Notes under the pieces: model-generated
What the model was told of the DNA's origin: nothing
Databases searched by the model: none
The model's input: the letters and a program-made list of their open reading frames with translations, nothing else
DNA from: Tetranychus cinnabarinus
Lineage: Eukaryota > Arthropoda > Arachnida > Trombidiformes > Tetranychidae
Assembly: GCA_022266195.1 (NCBI GenBank)
Contig: WHVY01000005.1
Location: forward strand, 3,906,001 to 3,970,000
Direction of reading: 5' to 3'
Length of the DNA stretch: 64,000 nt
Part shown: piece after piece, positions 38,301-50,400 of the stretch
Layout of the letters: every line of letters starts with the position of its first letter
Numbering within the stretch: position 1 is the stretch's first letter
Program-made: the position numbers and the translations under genes

Positions 38301-41300
38301 TATATCAAGCTTGAAAATTTCCAGATTTTTGCGTATTTCAGAATTGAATAGTCGTATGAAAATGACAAATTTTGAATTTCTAACGTTATTCTAAAAATAC
38401 GATGCAATTTTCAGCAAAAAATCAATAAATGCTCATTTTAAATTATATTGATTTCTTAAAACGGTTTTTAAATAAATATTGTTGGCTCTCTTTGACTGCC
38501 AATTGCTTGATGAATTTTTCCGTTGTCAGAAAATAACCTTCAAATCTCAGTTAGAAGCAAACGACGAAGTGACCTTAAATTTTTACATGAGCCTAAAATG
38601 AGTGAATAGTTGCCCAAAAGCAAACCGTGTTTCAGCTCGGGAAATTCAACGGGACTTCGGACGCAAAATCTGATCTTGACGAACTGTCAACAAGCACTTG
38701 CCTCTTTAGGTGATGCCATTCAGCAAGTGTGGGAATTTTCTATTTTTCCGATCTGCAAGACACACCATAAGACATCAGACATCATTATCCACTTCGACAA
38801 AGTTATTCGAACATTCCAGTCTTGCAAGTCAAGGACTTGTCCAGTTGCTAAGGATCTTTTTACAAATAGCGGTCATAATCAGATTTTTACTGTTCCGAAG
38901 ACAAGGTCATTCAAGGTCATTTTTCGGAAATCGGTTCTGATTATGCTAGAGATCTGCCCAATAGATTGGAAAACGGTTTAAATTTAATGAAGAAACGCAG
39001 AGATTTTTGCTGCATATAGCGTAATCACAGAACGCAAAAGTTACTAAGCTGATAGCTATTATAATATTATATTTCAAGATTTTTGCGTTTCATTTTCCTC
39101 TTTTCATAAATCCAAGTCTCTTTTCCTCATGATTTTCATCATCACAATCATCATGTACATTTTTATCGTCTACATCACAACACAAACAAAACAACATGAG
39201 AATATGAAAAAAGGGGAAAAAGAGAAACAAGAAGCAAAAAACGAGAAGAAAAATCTTGATGATACACATTTTTATCGATTAGGTTGAACATTGAAATGTA
39301 CATCAGAGCCCAATGATAATGATGGCAGTAAAAGCAAAAGCAATAGAAGAAGCAAGAAGAAGGAGAAAAAAAAAACAGAAAAGGCAAAATTTTCTTTCAA
39401 CAATGTTCCATTCTAGATCAACTTTACCCTTTTTATCAATAGTGATTACTCTAGATAATCTGCCTTCAAGCTGAGGTTAAACCCGATTTAGTTTTCATGC
39501 AAGTTTCCTCAACTCTTCATGGGAGTAATGCCAAGTTGTGAGCCAAGATAAAAACTGAACCAAAAAAAGGCAAATGAATAACAATCAAAATACTGTGCAT
39601 ATTAATGTTGGCCATTGTATTCAGATGAACTTTATTGATTCTCTTATTGCTCATTATTGGAGGAAAACAAAAAATTTTTCTTCTTTCCTCATCTTTTAAT
39701 TTCTCATCCCTGTTGCTATTATCAAGTTATATCATGCCTTTAGCAACATAATTTTATTACATCTTTATCATCTTGTTAACCAGCCATAACTTTTCATCTG
39801 TTAACATGAGCCAAATGCTGATGAGAATCTCAACTTTCTCTTGCATTTCTTTTGATGAACATTTTTTGTGGTAAAATTCATTTTCCTTTTGTAAACTCAA
39901 CTGTCAATCTCTGATGAGAATCATTATCATGGTATCCATTGTTGAAATGATAATGTTGCGATTCTATTCATTAGCTATTATTAGCGTTGAAAGAATATTT
40001 TCCTTTTCCAACCACATTCCATGATTCATTTTTCATGGAAAATAATGAAACTTTTTTTCTCCAATAATTGTCTCTTTTATAACAAATTTTATTATTTTAC
40101 TTTTCCGTTTTTTGTTTCGCCTCTAATTTAGTTTTACTTGTAAATATTGACACATAATCATGGTTTTCCGAGTTGATATTCAATGCTCAGCTTTACATGG
40201 AAAAAGATAAACAATATTCCATGAAAAATCTCTTGGAATAAAAAACATGTTCAATATTGAATAGATGATATTTGTTCAAGTTTGACAAGTGAATTATAAT
40301 TGAAATGAAAGTGAAACACATTTGGTTTTATCAAACACAAGAAAAGATGAAGTTCCGATTGAAGGCATTCATTCAATTCGTTGTTATTCAATCTTTTTTG
40401 CTCAGTTAATTATGTTATGGAAATTTCATTTTTCGAATTTCTTTTTTTCCAGATTAGCCTTGATTTTGTTTTTTGCTTCAAAACTCGTTTGGTTATTGAT
40501 TTATGGGCGACATAAAGAAACATAATTGAAATTTTTACGCTCAATTTCAAAGGTTTACTTGAATTTTGTGCCATTCATTAGATGTTATTATTATTGTGTT
40601 TATCCATGTTTGTGAATGCTTTTATTGCGTGACAAAAAGCTACTTCACTGAAGCAGCCTCAATGGTTGTGCTGAAAATTGAAATTTCATGCACAAAAGTT
40701 TTCAAAACAATAATGAATTTGCATTTAATACCCATTTTGGTAAAGTCTAATGTTGGCTAACTGGACAGTTAAGGTTTAATAGAAAATGGATTCAAGATTC
40801 GATATTCAGCTTTCGAGTCATTTAAAATTCTGTATTCATCATAAACTCTTCACAGTTGGTATTGATAATGAAAACTAGTTGTTAATCGATGAACCAAAAA
40901 TCGTTTCTTTTTCTCCATTTAAATTGACTGAGTTTTCAAAACTATTCCATATTCGTTTTGCATTCCTAATTTTGCTCGATTTTTCAAAAAATTTTCAAGA
41001 ATAATGAAGAGATATTTGATTTTAACGGATGCAATGTTGTTTAAAGAAAAGTTGATAAAAATTGATTGAATTTGATTTCATGATCGACTTTTGATTTGCG
41101 TCAAAACTGACGAACCGACAACTTGGTTGACTCTATTGATTATGTAGGCTACTTACTTGCTGGTATCACATTGAATGAGCAAGGCTCGGTTTGGACTCCC
41201 ACCTTGTTCGATCCCCAGCACAGTAAAACTCCGTAACTGTTTTTATACTTTGGTACATATGAGACTATTGAAGTACTTCCATTGGAGTTGAATGAGCGAA

Positions 41301-41444
41301 TCTCTGCAGTTTCAAGTGTGTTGTTCAACATCCAGTTAAACTTGACATCCTCTGGATCAGCATCGACTTGACAGCTAATGTTAACCATTTCATTGCGAGC
41401 GACTCCAAATTTAATTTCTTGGGAAGGCTTACAGACAGGAGAAA
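23363..41444 (-). CDS. Sidestep-family cell adhesion receptor, C-terminal half (gene continues beyond window)
   Basis: Exons in order, all minus and phase-consistent, are 41444-41157 (Ig domain), 32481-32176 (FN3), 30909-30787 (TM), 27547-27526 (22-nt microexon), 27431-27349, 26171-26092, 25083-24553 and a possible last exon 23398-23363 ending QEKDNLDSLGQ-stop. The Ig exon has PVCKPSQEIKFGVARNE, MVNISCQVDADPEDVKFNW and LLCWGSNKVGVQTEPCSF. The FN3 exon starts PPDAVSNCTIRNQTLESLSV. This arrangement and wording match the last Ig plus FN3 of the Drosophila sidestep family, receptors for Beat proteins in axon guidance and synapse matching (five Ig, one FN3, one TM). The TM is PIIGILIGIIITSLLIMFG. 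The tail holds VTYAEL and TEYASI tyrosine motifs and a poly-Asn run. Ig1-4 and the signal peptide are not found and should lie beyond 64000. Introns are up to 8.7 kb. The terminal exon is the least certain; reading through the 24553 donor gives a different short end. Confidence 0.82.
23399..24552 (-). other. Last intron (or 3' UTR) of the sidestep-like gene
   Basis: It runs from GTAAGT at 24552 to TTTCACAG before 23398, if the last exon is real. Otherwise this is 3' flank. AT-rich, no other features seen. Confidence 0.4.
25084..26091 (-). other. Intron of the sidestep-like gene
   Basis: Donor TACAAG|GTTTGT at 26091, acceptor CCCTGTAG before 25083, phase 0. The part at 25140-25200 is a purine-rich GAA/AAG run. 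No other genes seen. Confidence 0.7.
26172..27348 (-). other. Intron of the sidestep-like gene
   Basis: Donor CAAG|GTAAGAATA at 27348, acceptor ATTCAG before 26171, phase 1. Pyrimidine-rich tracts lie near 26820-27060. No genes seen. Confidence 0.7.
27526..27547 (-). other. 22-nt microexon of the sidestep-like gene
   Basis: The 22 bases lie between a GATTCAG acceptor and a GTGAGT donor. They enter in phase 1 and leave in phase 2, and they are needed to join the TM exon (ends ATTG) in frame to the next exon (starts CTGCATGCTGG). They encode G-KSVCST-S just inside the membrane. Confidence 0.7.
27548..30786 (-). other. Intron of the sidestep-like gene (3.2 kb)
   Basis: It runs from ATTG|GTAAAG at 30786 to the microexon acceptor. 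Several frames of 60-100 codons occur on both strands (for example 28483-28761, 28988-29296) but they lack any motif, and I treat them as chance. Confidence 0.6.
30910..32175 (-). other. Intron between FN3 and TM exons
   Basis: Donor CAAG|GTAAAT at 32175, acceptor ATCAACAG before 30909, phase 1 at both ends. AT-rich with T-rich runs near 31800-31940. No genes seen. Confidence 0.7.
32482..41156 (-). other. Large intron (8.7 kb) between Ig and FN3 exons
   Basis: Donor CAGCAA|GTAAGTAG at 41156, acceptor CTTTCACAG before 32481. It contains a less AT-rich stretch with a 123-codon plus-strand frame at 38610-38981 that has no ATG start and no motif I know. The rest is simple AT-rich sequence with many GAAGAA/TTCTTC tracts. 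Confidence 0.65.
38500..39000 (+). other. Anomalous open stretch inside the large intron
   Basis: About 500 bp look more balanced in base composition than the flanks and hold an open frame of 123 codons (38610-38981), with a second overlapping one at 38710-38940. The frame begins with TTG. It may be a decayed mobile-element fragment. I recognise no transposase, integrase or reverse-transcriptase motif. Confidence 0.3.
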
Positions 41445-44400
41445 CTGTTTGCCCGAACAAAATGTTAACACATGAATAAATTTTTGTCGAAATTAGTTTC
41501 AATGTAGATTGAAAATTTCCAATGATTCCAATTACAAATGAACACAAAGGAAAAGTTAATTCGATAGTAAACAATCCAAATGATCCAATTTCACGTAAAT
41601 TTGCACATTAACAATTCATTTGTTGACAAAACATGAAAATGCAGAAGAAATCCGAAAATTCCCAAAATGTTCAAAATCCAAAAACATTTCCAATAACAGC
41701 AATTGTTGACATCAATTAGCAAATACACAAAATAAGACGAAGAAAAAAAGCAAAAAAGAAATTCGTTATTGAAATTTTTCACTGAAATTCACTCAGATTA
41801 CCAATAAGAATCATTCGATAAAAATATTGATCATTTTGCAAATCAGTTGCTATTCATCATTTAGAGAATGATAAATATTCAGTTTCATGTTGATGGCAAT
41901 TAATCTGTGCAATCATCAAGAATGCTTTCATGGACAGAAGAATAGAATTGAAAATTTTCTTTCATTTTCTTTTCTCGTTAAGAGAGCAACGTTTTTGAAG
42001 CATTTTGATGGGTTTAGGTGATAATGAGACGGAAAATTATCACAGAACATTTTTTTCACTTGTTCACAAAACTTGTTCATCTTGCCAAGGCTTCAACTGT
42101 TTCAAAATGTTCATCTTTTTCTGTCTTCAGTTGAAAAGTATAAAAAGATTTCACGTTTAGATGAAAATTTAATGCTAATGAAACTCATTAGATTTAAAAT
42201 GTTGTTAATGTTTCTTGTTTCCACAGTTTAATCTGAGCTTTGGAAAGAATGGCATGATAAACTGAATGTTTTGTCAAGTTTCAAGAAATCGTTATCAGTC
42301 TACTGCTGGGAGGAAAAGGGCTTCAGCAAAGATTTTCTTGTTTTTTCTTCTTTTCTCTTTTTTCTGCTGTAAACTTCCTATGAGTTTTGTTGTGTCTATT
42401 ATGGTGACTCTATCAGAATCGGAAGTGGAATCTGGAATATTGCAAATTCAAACAAAAGAAGAGGAAAGACGAAGAAAGAAAATCTGACAACAAGAATATA
42501 CCATGATTTATATTATTAATGGTTTGCGATTCCAACGAAAAACTTGTAGAAATGAACTTGAACTTTTGCTCATCATTTTTTTCTTCTTCTTCTGATGCTC
42601 TCTTTTCTTGGTAAAAGGCAATAACCATGAAAGGTCAGAATATATTAGACACTGAATACTGACCAATGAATTCAATTTACATAAAGAATCCATCATCAGA
42701 TTCGATAAGTTGAACAAAGTGAAGACAAAAAGTTGAAAAATTGTCAACAAAAATAAAAGAGTAAAAGTCAATTCTTTACATTTTTCATCTCTCAACAAAT
42801 GATGTATATTTAGAGTTCAAGTTTGATCTAGTTTACTGATAAATGGAATAAAAGAAAGAATAAAAAAAAGATAAATGAAAAATTATTCACCAAAACGAAT
42901 GTGGTGAAATCATGGAAATGTAACCATTGACCAACAGTTAGAAAACTAGCCTTTTCAAGCATCTTGCAGAGTTTCAATTCGATTAATGAACTTTCTTTCA
43001 AACCAATGAACCATTTTGACCTCATAAAAGTCATTCAAGTTATAAATTTTTTTGCATTTTTACAAGAAGACATTAATCTGGTTCCATAACTGCACAAAAC
43101 GCGATCAAAGTTTCAACTTTGAACTCGATTTTCTCAAAAACTGTCGATCACAGAACTTTCTTAATGAACTCAGTTTCATGAATCATCTTTTGTTTTGTTG
43201 ATCGGCGATGAACTCAGCGCTCATTTTCTGAATGCGAATGTGCTATTTTTTGTGAAGAGCATTCTATTCATTTTTAGCACTAGACTCGATTTGATTGAAT
43301 CTTGATGAATAATTGGTCATCAAACTGTAATCAATCTTGTGGTTCGCCTTTCATCTTGAGATTTGCTTACTCTTCACCAAATTGGCTAGAAAAGCAAGGA
43401 AAAGGACAGAAAATTAGTGAAAGCTTTTCCCTGCAACGTAATAATGCCCTTGTCCGTAAAGATAATTGTGATGAATTTATTTCTTTCGTTCTGTGATTCC
43501 TTCCTGTTCTCTACAGTTTCCGATAATCTCTTCACACTTTTATCCAGTTTCATCCATGATATCTGCCTGGTATATAAAACATAATCAAGTACAAGTGCAA
43601 CTAGAGGTTAGAGTTAATAGTTGAACCTGAAGACTGTAACGAAAGAAAGAGCTTCGAAAAAAAGGAAAAACCTCTGATAATGATGAATCAAAATGAGAGA
43701 ACAAACTACTAACATGACACATGGAAAACCGGATACATTGTTGTTCATTTATTCTGTTGACTGAATAAATTAATGCATTAATCAGAAGGCAAAGAGAAGA
43801 AGAAGAAGAAAAAAACTGAGAACTAAACCATCATCATTACTGTTTGTGTATTTATTACTCAGTTTACTCCAAGTTGAGGTGTATACAATAAATGACAAGA
43901 ATATGATGAATCTAGAATTATCAGAGAAGAAGAAAAAAACAAGAAGAAGCTGAACGATAAGCTCAAGAATCAGGAAGCAAAAGGAGTGAGACGAAGAGAA
44001 GAAAAAAGTACAAACAGTTTCATGTAACACAATGAGTAAAATCATGATACAGAATGAGTAGGATGAGAAGAAGAGTGACACTTAATTCTGATCATGATGA
44101 TAGCAAGAACAAAACTGTGATGAGGAAAAAATTGTTTTCATTTTTCTCCTCTTTTCTCTTGATAATGTTGTTCAATTGGAAAATGAAGTCAAGAAAAAAA
44201 AAGTTCTTTTCCTTTTCCTTCTACCTTTTACATTGTAAACTGATTGTAAGCAATATGTATTATCCAAGCTCATGAGCAATTCCCTGCAGGCATTATCAAA
44301 TGCAAGTCAACCTCTTCCAGGCTCATGTTTTTTTTGCCTTTTGCTCTTCCGTTTCTTCCATCATCGCCACCCACTGAACGAAAAAGGTCGTTGTTTCTTT

Positions 44401-47400
44401 TCACCATGTTTCTCACTTCTCTTTTTTTCAACATTTCTCCTTAATTCAAATTCTTCCCTCGATTCCAATCAGAACGTGACTTTATTACACTCCCTGAAGA
44501 ATTATTTGCTTCATTTCGCCAATGGAACCTTTTACTCTCACTCTTTACCTTGTAATTCTTGTAGTCAAAATCTCTCAATCTCATGGAGAACACACATTTC
44601 ATTCCTTCATTATTATTCAGTGACAAGAAATTGACTCAAAAAGTAGAAAAATTTTTTCACTTCAAATGGCAACAAATATCCATTTTCAATTGTGCTTCTT
44701 GTCTGGATCATTTTATTCAACTTTTTTCCCATTCGACTTATGCTTTATGTAATGTTTATTCAATGTCTTTGCTCAAAATACATTCACTGAATCAAACTAA
44801 GGATTTACAGTAATCTAATAATAAACTGGAAATAATCATTGTTATCAAATTTCCAAGGAAACTTTATTGATTAAGAAAATGATTTGAAAGAAAAGTTGAA
44901 AAGCATTCGAAATGGAAATTTTTTTTTGCAAAATTTCGACTTTTGGATCTTTCGAAAGTACAAATCTTGAAAGTCTTTTGAGGTAATTTTGGGCAGTTCT
45001 TGTGATTATGATTTCATAGCTAATGGACAGGAATAGAACTTGATTTCAATGGTTTTCCATTGTAATTGTTCGTTTCGAGAGGATGAACAAGTGAAAAGTT
45101 GACTGAGCTTTTTAATTAATTGTAACAATTATAAAGTCTCTAATTTTTGCCTTTCCTTTTAAATTGTTTTTGCAGGCATAAAGTGATGTTCAACAAATCA
45201 TCTTGTTTCTCTGGTTCAATGCAACTGTCCACTGGGATTGAATGCAATTGAAAAGGCAAAGCAATATTTTTTTTCTCGTTCTTTTGCTTCTCTCTTTTTG
45301 ATTCGCCTTTTGTATCCAACTCACCCCTTCATTCAAGTAAATGATAATTTTACGCTTCAATCAAATTGCAATTTATCTATTTGATGCTTTCAGTGGTGTC
45401 TGCTTTGGAAACTTTGGTTACATCAAGAGTAAAACAAGAGCTTACAATTACTGATAAAGCTATGGATCACATTAAAAAATCATAAAAATGATGACAAATT
45501 ATTCATACTCAGGATAGACTGAGAAAAAAAATGTTTAAATAATCATCAAGTTTCACTCGTCTTTACTCATGAGGATTGGTTAAATATCAATCAAATTGGC
45601 AAAAAGTGGCAAAAAGCGGGGAAAGAACACGAAAATTTCAATATCGTATAAATCATCAGATGCAATGGAAATATGTGACAAAAAATTGACTTTTCAACAT
45701 AATGGGATGAAACCTTCATTTGACGAGCAACAAATGTCTTTTTGCGCATCAAAGAGGAAAAACGTTGCAACTTTGATCATAAAAATTCAGTTTTACCTGA
45801 AAAAATTCAAATCAAACCAATTAATCAATTCAAAAGCTAATTGTGACGAGCAGTTTGAAATTACACAATTTCCTTGATGCACATTCGCTATATTTTACCG
45901 ACAAGTCATCCAAGGGGATTCCATCACTTTTACCTCAAAAAAGTTTCCTATCAGTAGTGTATATGTCACTGACTATTGTGTCACATGAGAGGTTCCTATT
46001 TTCCCAGAATAGGAAAAAGACGTTTGAATCGAAATCTACTATTATGAAGATATCGTCCTCGGATAATTTTCAGATAAAAGTAACGATTTTGAAGAACTTT
46101 TGTAGCTTCGAAGAAAAGATTTTTGATTTTTACAGCAAACATTTTTCAATGTGCAAAGATAAATGCTCTTCGAAAATGACCTTGAAAAGTCGTTTAGAGG
46201 TTAAATATTCGAATTACCTCGAATGAACTTGTTCTTTTTCCCATGTTGAGTCAATGCGAAAAAGGATTTTTGGTCAAAGTTAATAGAGACTTTGCGGTGT
46301 AGACTTTTGTCGATTGAAGAACGATCAGTCAAATTTTTGCAATCACTATTATTGGATATTCGAAATTCTGTAGAAGTATTTATTGATCTGTACGAGACTT
46401 AACCTTTCGTTTGAAATTGAAATTTTGGAGGAAAATTAATTCTCGCCATAAGCATAAAGGTTAATAGACTTTATAAAAGATGTAAAGGGCACACCTTGAA
46501 AGTAGTAAAACTCAAATTAAACCATCAATCATGAGGTTGTCATATTGTGTTACAATCATGAAGCATTTCAAGTTGTCAAAATAGTTGTGATCAAAAGAAG
46601 TTATACAACTTTTTTCCCTCTTTTTAGCCCATTTTTTGTGTGTTGAGAAAAAAATATGATTTCAATTCAACGAGTCATGGAAAAAGTTGAATAACTTCAT
46701 TTTCCTTTTCCTTTTTCCAGCTCTTTTCACTTTTTTTCATTGATTTTTATCACATCTACTTTCATTGATTGATGGGCAAAGAAAAACTGAGTTATCATAA
46801 TCAAGGTTCACCTAAAAGTTGAAAGTTTAAACTACGACATAATTGAACGATGCAAATGCAGACAGCAACTCGAGACTCACAAGCGACATGAAAAACAAAC
46901 AACTTTGATTCGACATTCAATTTTCTTTGTCGATCTCCTCGACTTGTTGAACCAACCTAAAGGGCAGTCGAAAGAGCATATTTAACCTGTGCAATCATTT
47001 ACAAAATGAACTCCAGTCATTTCGAAAAGAAGTAAATTCAAAATTCAATCCAACCGATAACCATTCATTTCTCATACAGAAAGCGCCTGAAGCTCATCTA
47101 AATTGAAAACTCATCATCTTAGGTTTGAATGCAAAAGCCACCAAACTGACAACCATGAAAATCCATGAGTTTCCAAACTCGAAACTTTACATTCGAAACT
47201 CAACCTTTGTCTGAAACTTTTCGATCATTTGGAGCATTGAAAATTGATCGAAGAAAAGCAAATGTAATTTAAAAGAAAAAGATCGATATTCTGAGGTTAC
47301 GTCGATATCGAAACTTCAACATTTGATTATCGAGCCTGAAAGTCTGCAAGTTTAGACGAAGAGAAAATCGAAATCATTATTCCCGTAATCGCTCATTAAA

Positions 47401-50400
47401 TTTGATTGTTTTGTGAATTGGTTGAGTTATCTGTTTGAGTTATCAGCATTTAGTGAAATTGAAATTTTGATGTTGGTCTAAGTTGATCATTTGATGGAAC
47501 TGGATTGTTATTGCATTTACAAGAGAAACTAATGTTTCTTATTTAACCTGTTCAACGTTTTGAAGCAACTCTTAATCTCACCTCAAATCTCTTTAAATCC
47601 AATGTAATAATTTTGTGAAACAAAAAAAAAGAGAGAAAAGTAAAAAGAAAATGATCGAAAAAGGAATTTGTTTTATCTCCAGAGAACTGGACGAAACAAT
47701 GAATTTCTCGTTACATTGGCTTCTCTCTAGACTGAGTAAAGCCAAGTCGTTTAACTTTGCAATTTGATCAGTAATTTGAAAGTCACCAAAGGTAACGAAA
47801 TGAGCAATGAAATGTAATTGGAAACAGATTTGGCAGGAAAAAAGTTGATGAAAATTTTGTGAATAAAGATGAAACAATTTTGGTCAACTTTTACTGTTGA
47901 CATGAAACACGGCAAATGACTTCAATTGGTCAATGTAAATAGAGAAAAATGTTTTCTTCTCATTTCACTGTATCTATGGAATCGATATTGTTCCTGAATT
48001 GTTGCTCTTCATTTATTTATATATTTATATACATATTATTTCCTCTCTAATTCTTCATCATCTTCATCATCATTATCATGATCATTCCTCATGAGATTAT
48101 AAAGACTCAATCAGTTTGATTGGTTTCCTCATTTCAATCAACCAATAGTCTAATCAATTGTGACTCGTTTACATTCCCAATTTTTCAATTTCATCTCCTT
48201 AGTAACTCAATAGTTAATGAGAAAATTGTTTTCCTGTCCATCAATTAAGTTGATTAAGGAGAACAATTTTGATGAGCAAAAGTGACAAATATTAAACAAG
48301 CTCAAGATACTGTCCAACTTGTCGAATTTTTCGTCATTAATGATTTCTCCTTTCAATTCTTTCGATTAGAACCGCTTTGGAAAGAAAAGAGCCCAAAAGT
48401 TTGAAAACACACAGCTCTTGAGAACCACATCATAAGAGCAAAACTATCGTCGAGCAAGGATTTAATTTAGAAATTTTCGATTCGAAAATTATTGCTCATT
48501 ACTGCTAATCCAACGGATCTCTCCGTTTGTAAGACTTTCCTACAACTTGCATGCGATGTTTTCGTGAAATGAGGAAATTCTTGATTTTCTAGTTTCGTCG
48601 GTTAAATGTGCAAACTTCCAAAGAAAACCATTTTACTCTGAAAGATTTTTGTAAAGGATTTCAGAAAAAGCTTGAAACTAGAAGCTAATATACTGGTAAA
48701 ACCAAGAAAGGTCAAACTTCGCACTTAGAATGATAACTTTCTGTTACCTGGAAAGCTTTTGCAATTTGAATGCTTGGAGTAAAAGTTGATTTAGATTTTC
48801 TGCCCAATTTTATTCATCATGCTTGGCGTTCAATTTACAGCAACTGTTCAAGATGATTGATCTAACTGTAGCATTCTGCAACCGAAGCTAATCTGCAACA
48901 CTTTCAACTATCATTAGGCAAAGCATAAGTCAACTTTTCAACTGAACAATTATGAAAATATTTTTTGCTACAAACAATGGAAACTAAAATCTAGAGATTT
49001 TTTGATTTCAAAAATTGATGACAAAATGAAAGGATTAACAGACCCAAGAGGATTAAACACGTTTCACCTTGGCTTGGAAACACTTCGCTATTGTTTTTGT
49101 TTGCTTTGTTTATCGGAAATACAGTAATTAGGCTTGAAAGCTAATAAATCTTTATGCTAATTATGCAAATAATTTATCATTTGCCTACTGGTTATCACTT
49201 GAAATCAGCTCATCTTGATATGAATTTGATTACTTTAGACTCGTAATTTATTTATCTTAACCTTGCACAGTTTACAACGAACGTGTAAAATGAATCTGAA
49301 GCAACGATAAAAAAGAGTAAAAACTGAAAATTTATTAAATTTAAGCATCAATCTAACCAAAGCCAAGTGAACGCATTAACTGTAGGCAAGAAAAAAAAGC
49401 AAATTAAACTTTGAAAAGTAAATCAATTTCAAGCCTTTATCTCAGATTGAGTTGAACTGAACAAGCAACAAATAATGCAGGAAAAGAGAAGAGAGAAAAA
49501 TTTCTTTTTTCCAAAAACAGTTTTACCGAGTTCGATTAACAAGTTTTGGTGAAAAATGCAGAGCAAGAATAATGTAAATTGATGGAGAAAAAAGTGCACA
49601 CATTTTTTCTCATTCCCTAACAGTTTAACACGTAATTTAATGTTGAGTTCATGAATGAGATTGAGCCAGATATTTATTAAATTATTAAACTTTTTTTATT
49701 CAAATTTCACTCTTTTCTTCTTAATGATTTCACGGTTCCATGAAGATTCTTGGCTAAACGGAAATTCATCAAAACTGTTAATAAATTTTACATTAAAATT
49801 GATGTCACGGTATTAAACAATGATAATGATGCTTAAAATTTCGTTTACAGTTAAATCAATTTTCACCAATTAAAGTCGAAACTTGAAGAAAAAGATTGAA
49901 ACTTTGATTCCATTAAAATTGAATTGGATTAAGTTTTGGCTGAAATTTTCTTGCAATCATTAAGATTGGATTATTCAGTGATTAGTAAAGTTAATAGCTT
50001 AATAAGTATTAACGATTATAGCTTTTTGATTTACCATCGATTTATTTTCGTGAAAAGTTGAACTCTTTTAAAGGATCAGAGGAACAACATGTAATCAAGG
50101 GTTTGATGATCAACAAATTCCAAAGGAATGATGAAAATTATTTTCTTTTCCATCTTCTTCTTCTTTTCTCTCTCTTTCATTGTCATTATGGATCATCTTT
50201 AGAGTCGGTAAATTGGAGTAAAAACCAAAAGACAGGAGAAGCGAAAAAAAGTTCTGTATCATGTAACCCAATAATAACTTTTAATGATATTTTTCGGGTT
50301 TTTCTTTTTTCTTTTTACTTTTACCTTCTTTTCCCTCTAATCCTATTCAAGCTTATTTGATAATAATAACAATAATAATGATAATCTGTTTCTTGCAGTA

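Noticed and set aside
45596..46226. Two overlapping plus frames of 93 and 127 codons
   Set aside because: TTG and GTG starts only, Lys/Phe/Ser-driven composition, no motif. Probably chance within an intron.
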